A stretch of 64,000 nucleotides of DNA from Pseudeuparius sepicola. Taxonomy: Eukaryota; Arthropoda; Insecta; Coleoptera; Anthribidae. The notes beneath the pieces are model-generated. The model was given only the letters and a program-made list of their open reading frames with translations. It was not told the origin of the DNA and made no database searches. Below, piece after piece: positions 11,310 through 22,921 of this stretch (position 1 is its first letter; every line of letters starts with the position of its first letter). The stretch covers positions 83,399,454 through 83,463,453 of the forward strand of contig OY987298.1 of the NCBI GenBank assembly GCA_963920635.1, given 5' to 3'. The translations under genes were made by a program, and so were the position numbers.

Positions 11310-11819
11310 GTGAGTTTTGAGTTTTTAACTAACAATTTTTTACCGAAGTTTTTATGTATGTCTATTTGCTATTTATTTTTATATAATAAACATTGAGAAG
11401 GGGTAAGTACCTACTTTGGCATATTTTTTTAGTAGGAATTACCTACGGATTTTGCGTTACTAACTTCTTAAAAAAATGCGAGAAAAAATGGGAATTATTG
11501 TTTTATACACTTTTTATATCAATTATGCAAAAATACTTAGTTAGGTACTACCATTGAGTAAAGGAATAATAAGAGGCACCTCTTAATGCGGCGATTTCGA
11601 GCCCCAAACGAAAATTGTGGTGTAGATGGCGCCTCAGTCGCCGGCGATGAGATTCTTCAGTTCTCCTCTCGACGTGTTCGCGTGTACATCGAGCGCGTAG
11701 CGCGGACCGCAGAGCTTCTCATTTCGCCGGCTTTGGATTCACTTCGACGTCTAGCGTGGAGCGGCTAGTCCGGCTAGTTGTTTTATTTATTCAGTATACG
11801 TTTTAGTGATTCCCCTGCG

Positions 11820-14800
11820 ATGCAACAAGCAAAAAATATATGCTCCTGTAATATGCATATTAAGAATGGAAAATTTGTTTGCTTTCGTTTTCCCGTTGCA
11901 AACAAATCGCGTGTGAAAGAATGGGTATTAAATTGCGGAAATGTACTTTTATTAGACGTGGATAATAAAGACCTAAAAGGACGGGTAGTGTGTAAAAACC
12001 ACTTTGAAGAAAAATACATCTACAAAAGTGGAAAAAGGAAATTGTTACGGAATAATGCAGTTCCTATTTTATTTAAAGGTATTATTGGAGTACAGGACGC
12101 GGAAGTGAATACGAAAACAATAAATTTGCATGTTTTTCCAAGTTGCAATATTTTATATTATTTATCTTCCACACTATCTAATAGAAGATAATACACAGGC
12201 TGTCCTATTTAAGATGGCTTTTCGTCTAAAGCGCTCTTAATTTTTATTTTAGAATAAGATTTTTCAAATAAAAATTGAACAAAAGGATATGTTTTATCGT
12301 TATGGAAGGATCGCTAAACCTCAACGGTTTTATCATTTACCTAGCATTTCAAGTTTTAATAATAATTATACAGCTTGTCCGATATGCGCAGGTCATCTTA
12401 CAACTTTCTAATTTGGTCTGAAACACCCTCCGGAAACAATATTTTATTCAATTTTTGAATTTCCCAGTTAATTGTCACTTCATTTTCGCCATAAAGCGTA
12501 CAGGGTGGTCCACATATAGTATAGCATGCACTTATCTCGAGAATTTGGGGAGCTACGGAAAAAAGTTCGATAAAAAGTTGTTCGTAATGAAGGGAACTTC
12601 CTATTTTTTAAGTTTTGGTATATACAGGGTGTTGCGAAATTAGCACAAAACACCAAAGTTACCTTTAACAGGGAATTTGATTGCTTTTTTTTTGAAGATT
12701 GACTCTACGCTATAATACTACATATCTACCTACTTTCCGAAGTTGAGCTATATGATTTTAACTACCAGTGCCCTCTATAGTATGGTGCAGCCAAAGTTGA
12801 ATTTAGGTATACAGGTGTTTCATTATTATCGCGATTTTTCGTTGTGATCATATTTTGATTATGCGAGACGATTCTTGCTGTTTTTTTAACCGTTTTATTT
12901 TTGTTGCTGACTATTTCGCAGAATTTGCATGGCAAAAAGATAATACCGATCAATTATTGTTACTTAATATAAAAGTCAGCATAATTTTTTTTTCTGATTT
13001 TCAGATCACATTCACAGTCAAAAGGGTAATGACGAGGGTAATGATTTTGAAAATAAAGAACTGCAATTCGCACCTTCAAATTCGATTTTGACCTATGCAA
13101 AACGTCCTGCTAATCCTCTTTTTACCGAAGATATTATTATAAAGAAAAGAAAGATGTCTACAACTTCTAGCTCTTCTTCCGAAATTGCCAAAATTCATAG
13201 CAACGTCCAATAGATGTAAAAAATGTGTATACAAGACCAGTCAGCTGAAGAAAAAATCAAATCACTACGTTGCAAAAATTACAGACTGTCGGAAAATCGT
13301 ACATTTTTCTGCAAAATCTGTTCTTAACAATCTATTGTTAAATAAACCTGCAGCGGTTAAAGTATTTATAAACATGCAATTTTGCCATAAAAAAAGAACT
13401 AAGTGGACATCTACTGAGAAGCAGTTGGCACTTTCAATTTATTATAAATCACCTTCTGCCTACAGATTCCTTTTATATAAATTAAAATTTATACTGCCAT
13501 CAATAAGAACGATCCAATCCTGGCTGAAAATTATAAATTTAAATACAGGTGTGCAAACTGAACTTGCAAAAAAGTTAAAAGAAAAATCAAAAACTATGGA
13601 ACCAAAGGAAAAAATGTGTGCAGTATTGTTCGATGAAATCAATTTGAAAAAAAAAACTAGAATATGATATTCACCAGGACATAATAGAAGGTTTTCAAGA
13701 TTTTGCTTTCATCGGCAGAGAAAGTAAAATTGCTAATACGGCACTTGTTTTTTATGTCAGGGGAATTTTGTTTAATTGGAAAATGCCTTTATGTTACTTC
13801 ATATCATCAGGTCTGACGAAAGGAGAAACTTTGGCACGTATTATTCCCCATGCGTTATCAAATTTCTTAGGGAGATATCTCTAAAACCTTTAGTTTTGGT
13901 TTGCGATCAAGGCTCCAGTAATAGAAGTGCTTTGAGCAAATTAGGAGCATCAAAAGATAAACCATTTGTTGAAATTAACAAAGAAAAAGTGTACACTATC
14001 TTTGATGCACCACATTTACTGAAAAGTTTGCGTAATAATTTCTCGAATACGTCTATACAATTTATAATTAATGGTCATCCTATATCTTGGCAGGATATAA
14101 CTAAAACTGTTGAAATTGACAAAAACAGCAATAATTTGAGAGCTTTAATTAAAATCACTGACACACATATTCATCCTACAACTTTCCAGAAAATGCGAGT
14201 TAAATACGCTGCACAAATTTTCTCCCATTCTGTTGCATCAACAATAAAAACTGTAATACAAACTGGACAACTATGCACATCAACGGCACTTTATACAGCA
14301 GAGTTTATTGAGAAAGTGAATAACACATTTGATTCCTTAAACAGTCGTGTACTAAAAGATCCAATGCAACGCCCTCAGTTCGTCAATGCAGAATAGCCAT
14401 TCAACAAAATATTAACATTCGTTTACAGATGGCTTTAGAAACAGGCAACTGCGAAGTTGACGAAGACGGAATTTTAAATTTAGAAACTACCAGTGATGGT
14501 AATGAGCTCGATATGGAGAATTCACAGCCAGAGACACAAGCGGTGATACCGGTGACTGAAAGCGGCGAGAAAAGCGAACAAGAAAATTTCTCTGAAAATG
14601 CTGCAAACATAATGGCAAGTGGTAGTTTTCACTCATCATTTGTGTTACAAAATCTGGAAAATGCTCGGGAAAATGTTACCTTAGAAACTTGTGTGAATGA
14701 ATATGTTGCAGGATATTTATGTCACAAGTTATTAAAAAGGTCAGGTTGCCCACACTGTTCCCAGTGTCTAGTAAAAGACTATGCCGAAAAAATATCAGTA

Positions 14801-15130
14801 AAAGACACGTTTCTAGCTGAAAAAGATTCATCTGAAAAAAATGTAAAATTTTTGCAACGACCGTCGGAAACATTTTCTGCTTTAGTTTTAAGCTTAATAA
14901 ATGAATTCGAAAGCGCGTATGAAAAATATAAATCAGAGACTGCCGTCTGTAAAAAAATAAAAGACAAGATTTTAAAGAAGCTAGATTATTTATTATTAGC
15001 AAACCATCCTATGTGGTTTCAACAGTGTCCAAAACACAATCGATATCGTGGACATGTTAATAAAAATGAAATTGTCAAACAAATTAAAATGGGAAACAGA
15101 GGTCTTAACGAAAAAAACTTGCAAAAGTAA
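11820..15130 (+). pseudogene. P-element-like THAP transposase, spliced and broken
   Basis: Exon 1 (11820-12078) encodes a THAP zinc-finger domain: Cys at 8 and 10, FRFP near 23, Trp35, and the VVCKNHF motif supplying the last Cys and His. It ends AAAG|GTATTA in phase 1 and joins in frame to an exon starting at 13005. That exon is stopped by TAG at 13211. Further frames carry the middle and the RNase H-like region: 13386-13667, then after a shift at a poly(A) run near 13655 to about 13870, then 13870-14390 with LVLVCDQGSSNRSALSKLGA and TIFDAPHLLKSLRNN, then after another shift near 14370 to 15130 with ETCVNEYVAGYLCHKLL and CPHCSQC. This order matches P/THAP9-type transposases. At least one stop and three frameshifts make it inactive. 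Confidence 0.85.
12079..13004. other. Intron 1 of the P-like transposase, with repeat words
   Basis: The intron is bounded by GTATTA and TTTTCAG and its phase agrees with both exons. It contains ACAGGCTGTCC (12195), ACAGGGTGGTCC (12500) and TATACAGGGTGTTGCG (12624), so other small elements have probably inserted into it. No coding sequence is supported. Confidence 0.6.
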
Positions 15131-17250
15131 TATCGCAAAACCACATGGGAAAATTAAAATTTTATCTGGTTGATTTGTAAACTGTTGTGTGTTTTAAAAT
15201 ACAGGATAAAACAGGATAATTTTTCAGAAAAAAATGGTAAATGGCATAAAAAAGGTTACATTATTTGATCCAAAAAAATATGTGGTCTGCGAGAGTGTGT
15301 GTATCGTGTAGTGCAAATGAATGCCAAAAATGTACTTATCATACACTTTTGGCAGTTGTCTCTTTTAAATATGTGCACCGTGCACCTACCGAAGCTGAAA
15401 CTCCCAAGTTGTTTAAATAGTGATATAAGACTGTACCAGGCTCACTCTCCTTTTCTGAGTGGGATAATAGGGCTCTTGGCGAACACCCACTTTAAACAAA
15501 AGTAACGCACCTGCGAGCAATACCTCTAGGGTGGTGTGGAAATTTGCTGCATTTGCTCTAAATACCAAATATTTAAACTTTAAAAATTAGTATAAAATTA
15601 CAATATTTCTGAGGTTTGGCAACATTGCATCCTTTAAATTAGGATTACGGACACATACAGTAAGAGCGTTGAGTGCGGGAATATATTATTATATTATTCC
15701 CTCACTCAACGGTAAGAGGCTAATTACTCCTGGTTAATTTTTTTCTAAGTAGGTAAGTGTCATGGGAATGATTTTTGATACTTTTGACTTTTTTCTAAAC
15801 TTATTACACTGTAGTCAAAGAAAGTTGATTAATAACATTTTTTTAATCTCTGAATGTAAAGCCACTGCACTAATTTTTGGAAATATAACACCATTTTCAA
15901 AGTTTGAAGACATCAAGACAAACAACAATTTTTATACAGTGATTTTTTGTTGTTAACCCAATCCATGGGCACACTTAACACTGAGTAAAAATTCAAAGTT
16001 ATTTTCAGGGGACAAACTCTCTCCCCTTGCCACTTTGATATCAAAAGTAAACTACCCTAATTATTTGTAGATTTTATGGGATGTAAAGAAAAGTTGTTCG
16101 CCAACACAAGATCATAACTTAATTCCTTAAGCTATGACAAGACATGCAATTCGGTTGGCAGACACGGAAGCCAAAAATATGGTAATTTTTTTCATATTTC
16201 TTATTTTATAACTGAACAAAGCGGAAAAAATGAAATGAAAGAAAATTATTTGCTAGCTACCATAGATATTCAATGTGCCATGTCGCCAATATTTACACAA
16301 CCCTCCACTCTTCTTTCTATTGGTTCTGTAAAATCAAATAGCCACCGAAATACAAACTATAAATTTATGATATTACAATTTTAAAACATCGAACAAGTGT
16401 TAAAACAAAAATGAAAATTAATATAGCCTATTTTAACAGATGCTCTACTCGTATACCTATTATAACAGTCATTATTTTCAAAATACAAAGTAAAACGCCT
16501 TCTTACTTCTTTTTTTGTCGCTGTTTTTACCATTTCTGCCTTATTTAAACAAAAAGAATGGTCCCCATAAAAATATAAAAAAAATATTGTTTTCTAATGC
16601 TTTATTCTAGCGTCACTCAACGCTTCTACTAGTTTTCAATTAATTACTTGTGGATGCTATTGTATTTAATACAGAAAAAAAATTAAATTATTAGACAATA
16701 ATATAAAATATAATATATAAATATCAATAAATAAGTCACAAGTTTACCTTAACTGCTCGAAGACATTTAGTACATTATACTATAGGTGACAAAAAATTGT
16801 TTATAATATGGTACAACTTTTGTTCCAAAAGTTTTTTTGTTTCTCAACATTTGAAAAAGTGAAGGGGATTGTTCCTTGTTACACCCTGTACAAACATATG
16901 GTGAGTGTTTAGGGATAATCCTTGTCCTTAATCTTAATACTAACAATAATAATTAACCGCCAGTCTATGTATATTATAGCCGCATGTATTTTATTCTGCT
17001 CAAAATCTCGCCGCCGAGCGCTGGTCGAAAAGAAATAATAGTACGGACCGAATTACTATTTTTTTGCCAGCGCCCGGCAGAGACGCGCTATTAATAGATT
17101 TATCGATCGTATAAATGAGTCACAAGCAGGTGGACGCGTAGTGAAATGAAATATCTGTAGAGGGAGTCGAAATCAGTACCTTCGTGCTTTCAGGGGCGGT
17201 AGGGGATAGATCCCCGCTAGAAGTTTCGGTGGACTCGCTAGGATACATGC
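15131..17250. other. Non-coding 3' part of the P-like element
   Basis: No transposase coding follows 15130. The segment is AT-rich until about 16990, where a CpG-rich stretch (GCCGCCGAGCGCTGG and GCCAGCGCCCGGC, which partly pair) begins. An ACACCCTGTACAAAC word lies near 16881. CACTCAACGCTT at 16615 resembles half of the element's terminal repeat. Confidence 0.5.
15667..15711. mobile_element. 45-bp minimal P-like element (two termini only)
   Basis: CGTTGAGTGCGGGAATATAT is followed immediately by ATTATTCCCTCACTCAACG, giving a near-perfect palindrome made of the same ends as the 5.7-kb P-like element around it. GTAAGAG directly flanks both sides (15660-15666 and 15712-15718), a 7-bp duplication like that of the large element. 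It therefore looks like an independent insertion of an almost completely deleted copy. Confidence 0.75.
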
Positions 17251-17409
17251 AGGTAGCGCCTCTTATTATTCCCTCACTCAACGGTACTACTAAAAACAAA
17301 AAAAAAAGTCCATGCTGGAAATAGATACTCACCTCGGTACTCACCTATTTTGTTTTTTTAATTGATCATGAGTGTAATCTTTTTTATTTTAAAAACGTAG
17401 CCCTCCCTG

Positions 17410-18190
17410 TGCATTAACCCACGAGCCACCACTGCATCAAAGACATACACAAATGCTCGGACCGTTGAGTTTTGATTAGTGAAAATAAAGAGATTTTCCG
17501 AATATAAACACTTTGATCAGTTTATGTGAAAAATTTTAACTTATGTACCTACAAGTAGGGGATGTTTTTGCGACTATTTGTAGCTGGAAGCAAATCCTCT
17601 GGAATACTGAGAACTCTACTCTCGGCTTATCGGGCACCAAACGAGTTCTGACCTGAAGTTTCGATATACCTACATATTTTCAGATTTTAGGTTTAGAAAT
17701 TTTTAGTGTTGATTTTAGTGAAGAATTGAATAGTGAAAATGGTATCAAATTGTATTCATAAAATCATTTTCCGATTTATTTTTGTTGTAATTCTACTTTA
17801 CACTGTTAATCAAGATAAAACTATGTGTGGAATAACAGTTTCGTGTTAGAATTCAGATGCTCAGAAAAATAAGTGACACTAAAATTATGAAAGGGAGGTG
17901 TTTTTGAAAAATAATATTTTTTATGAAATACTATGGCACCTACTCTGTGATCTGTTTGAGACTTCAAACGCTAACCTATGAGTTTACAGGAAAAAAACTA
18001 TGCCTGAAATATCTTTGAAAGGATTCACTAACCTGAAAAATCCACGAGTTAGAAAATTTTGACTTATTTTTAGTAGAAAAGTTCTTGTGCCGAGAATTAC
18101 TTCATTACCAAGTGACTAGGATCGACCCAATAGAACTGGGATAGCGTTCGTTAAAATACTATAGAAAGATATACCTACCTGATGAACAGT
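17410..18190 (+). repeat. Dispersed repeat, inverted partner of 27.08-27.79 kb
   Basis: This stretch matches the reverse complement of about 27080-27790 in order: CATCAAAGACATACACA, the AAGCAAATCCTCTGGAATAC block, CCTGAAGTTTCGATATACC, CAAACGCTAACCTATGAG and GAACTGGGATAGCGTTCG. Divergence is around 10-15% by eye with small gaps. No coding potential was found. It is probably part of a large non-autonomous element or an old duplicated arm. Confidence 0.7.
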
Positions 18191-18735
18191 AAAATTCTGG
18201 ATTTTCCGATTTAATATGTTTTAGTAGATTGAAATAATATGTGTTAAGGACCTAACACCCTCAGTTTTCAAGATAAAACTATGCGTGGAATATCGCTATG
18301 TCAAAATATTTTATCGGAAAAATCTCAAATGATGCGTTAGATTTCGAAAATGTTGGATGCTAACTTATTAGGAATTTAAGTATTGACCTTAAATCTTTGA
18401 TTTTAAACGTAGAATTGTTCCCTAAAAGTTAGGATCCAGTTCTATTTAGTATTTCAAGCATATCAATCGGACTGCCAAACAAGTTCTGTCCTGAGGTGGT
18501 AAGATCTATTGGGGTGTTTCGACATTTGCGGGATTTTAGGGATAACCCAGGGCCTGAGATAGCGAAAATGGTATCAAATTGTATTCATAAAATCATTTTC
18601 CAATTTATTTTTGTGAAATTCTACTCTTCATTTTTAATCACACAGGTTTCAAGATAAAACTATGTGTGGAATAATAGTTTTGGTGTGAAAATACAGATGC
18701 TAAGAAAAATAATGTGACACTAAAATAATTATAAC
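17735..18735 (+). repeat. Direct duplication with 828-bp period
   Basis: About 170 bp beginning GTGAAAATGGTATCAAATTG at 17737 recurs beginning GCGAAAATGGTATCAAATTG at 18564. Both copies include the AAGATAAAACTATGTGTGGA block. The intervening DNA has weaker similarity to the same family. Confidence 0.65.
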
Positions 18736-19830
18736 AATACGATTGGTGGAATAACATTATCATAAAAACTAATATTTTCAGTCGGGGTGTTGTAACCCAG
18801 GGCCAGAGATAGTGAAAAATCTTATGAAAAACATGGGGGTTAAATAAGATTCTAGTATGAATTGGCAACGAACCTTTTGATTTTAGCTGAGAAATCGGTA
18901 GTGCTAGATGTAATTAATGAAATTGGATTGAACTAGGATTGTTACTACAGGCATTTTATGTTATTTCTTTTCCATAAAACCCTTGCCTGGGTGTTGGCCT
19001 GTTAGTTGTGATCGCATTGTTTCTGCGTCTGGGTGTTGGCCTGTTATTTGACATGGCATTGTTTCTGTATCAAACTTCGCATTGTCACAAAAAGAGGCGC
19101 TGCAGAAGCGAGAAAACAATGTAGCCGTGAAAAGGCGTCATTATTTTATTTTTGTGGGGGGCAACGAAAACAACAGAATAGTAGATTCTGTAATGAGGTT
19201 AGAATGAAAAAATTCGATACGAGTGGAAGATCATTATCGAGTATCATTTTTTTTTATTCTAACCGGGTACCAGACTGTATTTTCTCCATGACCATTCGTG
19301 AATGTAATTTCAGATGGAGTATTATCAAATTCCATATCAAAATCATTCGATTTTTTATTAAGATCCTGGAAATACATGCAAAACACTCGAGAAGCAAGAA
19401 TTTAAGAATAAATCATCTCGCTCTAGAGTGAGAATTTTTAAGTTCTATTATTAAAAATGATTTTAGAATTCTTCCATTCACGCATGGTCGTGGAGAAACA
19501 ATATTCAAGCGCGGGGAAGGATTTAGTACAAAAAACTTCGTTTTGACGAAGAAAGTTGGAAGTACACGGCGAAAACCTGGTTCAGCCGTCCCCTGATTTA
19601 ATTAGGATCTGTTAGAAGGACTTCTCAACAATTCTTGGACACTATTTGGGACCGTATTCTATCATAGTTCTGCGTTTGTTGATCTGGAATGTTTATTTGA
19701 GTCTGTGTCGTAATTTTGAATTATATTCTTTGAGAGTAAAAACCCACGAGAAAGTGGTAAGTAAAAATTCTTTGGTTGTAAAATAATTTGCAAGCGTGCT
19801 ATGCATGGTCATTTTTAGGTTTTTTTTTTA
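18735..19830. other. No gene recognised; short tandem repeat at 18970-19060
   Basis: CTGGGTGTTGGCCTGTTA occurs at about 18989 and 19029, followed each time by a CATTGTTTCTG block, so a unit of about 40-55 bp is duplicated. The 132-residue open frame at 19033-19431 has no recognisable domain and a low-complexity basic end; I regard it as incidental. Confidence 0.4.
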
Positions 19831-20569
19831 GGAAGTGGCTATTTATACGTCCGATGGATACAAACGTCAATATACGTCTTGCGCTCTCATTGGCGGGCTG
19901 AGTTACGTGACTTCTTTGGACGTGCATTTAACTCCGTACACGTCCGAAGCCGAAGTAAACTAATATTTAGATACGTCGGAAGTGCATTTCTCTCAAGCAT
20001 CTTTGCAATAAGGAACGTATGCACTGCTCCTTTTTGGGGGAGCTGCCGTATGAAAAAAGAAGGGGGCATTTGCACCCTATTGTGGCAGTCGGCAGCGATG
20101 CGCGCGGCCGCATGAAAAAATAAGTGGTAATAATTTCCAATGGTGTAACCCACCCCCGATTTTCTTTAAATTTTGGCTAGGTAGGTACCCTGTATTTTCG
20201 CCCGATGCGACGTTCGGCGTTGTAACCCACCCCTGATTTTCTTGAAATTTTGGCTACTCCCCGACATTCGGCACCGCGCCGAATGTCATTACAATGATGT
20301 AATAATAATTACATCATTGTAAATAATTACCACTTCATTTTTCATTCCGCAGCGCCCATCGCGGAAAAAGTAGGGCATACGCAATATAAAATGAGACAAG
20401 ATAGGTCTGAATAATTTCGGACATCATCCAATCGACTTAGTAAACAAGCCGATTCATAATCCATCGGACGGTAGAAGTAAGATTATGTGTCACGTGACTC
20501 AATCGACCAATGAGAGCGCAAGACGTATACTGACGTTTGTATCCGTCGGACGTATAAATAGCCACTTCC
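19831..20569. mobile_element. Mutator-like MITE, copy 1 (739 bp, 9-bp duplication)
   Basis: The 63-bp terminal inverted repeats start GGAAGTGGCTATTTATACGT and end with its complement. The exact 9-bp direct repeat TTTTTTTTA flanks the element (19822-19830 and 20570-20578). A 9-bp duplication with long repeats beginning with G fits the Mutator superfamily. The interior contains units of TAACCCACCCC(C/T)GATTTTC plus a hairpin around CGACATTCGGCACCGCGCCG. There is no transposase. Copies 2 and 3 are at 53.7 and 55.4 kb. Confidence 0.85.
20489..20569 (+). promoter_or_regulatory. Outward-facing promoter-like end of MITE copy 1
   Basis: Reading out of the element: GTCACGTGAC (20489-20498), CCAAT (20507-20511) and TATAAATA (20553-20560). 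CCAAT and TATA are 42 bp apart. The left end has the mirror arrangement: TATTTATA at 19840-19847, ATTGG at 19889-19893 and GTTACGTGAC at 19902-19911. Promoter activity is inferred only from motif order and spacing. Confidence 0.45.
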
Positions 20570-21539
20570 TTTTTTTTATGGTTCAAAGGTTTGTCGTGTG
20601 AGGATTTTCATGGTGAAGTTTTTCATTGTTATCAGAAACTTCTGGGTCTAATTACCAGTTTGATGGTGAATTTACCTGCGATTGCTGGTGTCGTCTGACA
20701 AGATTGATGGATCATGCTGTAAATTAGTTGTTTGTCATATTATGTCACGTAACGTCGTAAAGAGGTTATGGAGGTGTCATGTGGCGGTTTTGTCAACAAG
20801 AATACAGTAGATTGAATGAAATACCGGAGTTCTTCATTGAAGCGTAGCAGTGTTAGGAACAGTTAAATTATATATCCTTTTTTTAGAAACCTGACAAGGT
20901 AGGATAATTTTTATTACCATCTATTGAGGAAATAGTGACCTCAGAGTACAGTTAATTGATAGGCGTATTAATCAGAGGTTAAGACAATTTGATATTATCC
21001 TAACCCCTATTTTGAACTTCAAAAGTGTCGTATACGATTAATTTTTTTAACAGCTATGTTTAATCAAGCCTAACGTAATTATTATCCGAGTCCTGCCATG
21101 TACGTAGGTGAAAATATTGACTGTTTAGTTGCTTTGTAAACGAAGTGTTTCGAAACATTCACGTAAAAATTATTCCATTGACTAATTCACGCCAAGAAAC
21201 CCCACTTTTATAAATTTAACCTACGCATGACATGTTCTTTGTGTATGGTTTATACTCAATATACTTTTAGTAAGTGCCCCCACATTATTGTGTTTTATTT
21301 ATAAAGATTACAAATGTCACATTGCCTATATAGATAAATTTACAACCGAATAAGTACCTAAATGTTAAATAAAAGTCAGAGTTGTTTTTCAAATATAATA
21401 TAAAAAAAATGTTAAGACTAATTTCCTGATTTATATGTCAATTTAGATCCTTTTTTAAATTAGTATTTACCTACAAATCAGGTGGCGCCCTTTGAAAATA
21501 ATAAACAGCATTATTATTATTTTATATAAACCCAAAAAT

Positions 21540-21605
21540 TAACAACTCTACAACTCACGAACAACACAGCTCTCCTTCTGCCTTGAGCCTGAGCAGCAAC
21601 CCAAT
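21540..21605 (-). repeat. Fragment shared with 51.85-51.91 kb
   Basis: TTAACAACTCTACAACTCAC, then GAACAAC and CTTCTGCCTTGAGCCTGAGC, is the near-exact reverse complement of the stretch after the truncated gag at 50.9-51.8 kb. It may be an end fragment of the same retroelement family. Confidence 0.6.
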
Positions 21606-21644
21606 CGTAGGCCGATATAAAGAAATATGCCAAAAGGAATGTTG

Positions 21645-22550
21645 TATTGATGTTAGTTTGACAAGAAATCAGTAGAACAATAAAATTGGTGGAATAACAT
21701 GATCCTAAAAAATTAAGTAAATTGATGCTCGTAGGAATAGTATAGACTAATATTTTTCAGTCGGGAGTTTAATAAACCAGAAATAGTGAAAATGTTAGGA
21801 AAAACATGCGATTAAGTATGATTCTAGACGGGTTAGTTTGAGTGGAAATCAGTAGCATTAGACGGAATTAGTGAGATTGGAATTGACTAAGAATGTTGAA
21901 TTGATTTTAGTTTGACAAAAATCCGTGGTGTTAGAAAAATAAGATTGGTGGAATAATATGATCCTAAAAAATAAGTAAATTGATGCTCGTAGAAATAGTG
22001 TAGACTAATATTTTCAGTCGGGGTTTTATGCAGTGACATTAAGCTAATGAGACCGTTTCGCTGATGCAAAATACTATTCCATATTTTCTGCAAAAATATT
22101 TTTTGTATATCATACAGCCTTTTATTACATTTAAAAAAATTTTGCGAACATCTCTATTGCATAAGTTTTATTAAATTATTGGAACAAAGTAGCTATAACT
22201 ATTAGTTTTATTAGAAATCCGTGACTTTAGAAAAATATGATTGGTGGAATAAAATGACCCGAAAACTTAAGTAAAAATTTGAACCCTAACAGCTGAGAAA
22301 TCAGTTAGGGAAATCGCAAAATTAATATGAGTCTATAGCAAAATGTAATAACACTCGCTAAAAGACTACAGATTTTTATGTCGGCCACCTGTGGCGTTAA
22401 GGTAATACGTTTCGCTAATGTACTATTCACTATTTTCTACAGAAACTATTTTTTTGTATTCACAGCCTTATTTTAAAGACAACCTTTTCATGGTATTTAA
22501 ACAGATTTTGCGGACATCTCTATTGAATAACTTTATTAAAGGATTGGTAC
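21645..22550 (+). repeat. Directly repeated units of about 250-365 bp
   Basis: A block containing ATTGGTGGAATAACATGATC and GTAAATTGATGCTCGTAG occurs at 21650-21780 and 21897-22030, with a weaker third copy from 22205. A second block, GCGAACATCTCTATTGCATA at 22144, recurs as GCGGACATCTCTATTGAATA at 22511. The ATTGGTGGAATAAC word also occurs near 18743, tying this DNA to the 17.4-18.9 kb family. Confidence 0.65.
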
Positions 22551-22921
22551 AAGGTGACTACTAGTCAAGTAGGATTGTAAATAGGAACCTAATGAGCGAT
22601 TTTGAAATACATTAGAAGAAGGATGGTTCAAGATTAGTATAGGCGGTGTAACGAAAGGTAAAAAATATATTCACTAATAGTTTATTGTCAATACATATTA
22701 CAAAATAGAGTTTACATAAATTGTTTCACAATCAGCATTACATAATCCTAAAATGATATTCAAAATTTTTCTTCATTAGATCTTGGATTCTTCTTTTGTA
22801 ACAACCTGACAATTGTTCATTCATACCTTTAAAGATAACCCAGAGCCAGAGATAGTGAAAATATTGGGAAAAACAAGAAATTAATATGACTAGTAGGCTT
22901 ATTTTAATGAGAAATTAGTAG

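Larger units (their letters stand above)
9840..11543. other. Mostly no gene; candidate upstream exon and donor near 11.3 kb
   Basis: The stretch is largely featureless AT-rich DNA. At about 11040-11309 it becomes richer in CpG and ends in CGAAACAAG|GTGAGT, a good splice donor, with no long frame upstream. This could be a non-coding first exon of a plus-strand gene. Confidence 0.3.
11552..17283 (+). mobile_element. P-superfamily DNA transposon, about 5.7 kb, with terminal repeats and 7-bp duplication
   Basis: The left end CATTGAGTAAAGGAATAATA and the right end (reverse complement CGTTGAGTGAGGGAATAATA) are imperfect inverted repeats that run on through AGAGGC. GTACTAC flanks both ends (11545-11551 and 17284-17290); counting one base further in gives an 8-bp GGTACTAC alternative. 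An 8-bp duplication is the P-element norm. Inside is a THAP-domain transposase with introns and several coding breaks. Both ends have CpG-rich stretches (11586-11770 and 16990-17260), unlike the AT-rich interior. Confidence 0.85.
20580..22921. other. No gene; decayed repeats
   Basis: A 65-bp block at about 21540-21605 matches 51845-51912 in inverted orientation. From 21640 on, the sequence consists of internally repeated units. No supportable coding region. Confidence 0.45.

Noticed and set aside
14676..15002. 108-residue minus-strand ORF
   Set aside because: Antisense shadow of the P-like transposase C-terminal region.
19033..19431. 132-residue ORF
   Set aside because: No domain, uneven low-complexity composition and no splice or UTR context; likely chance.
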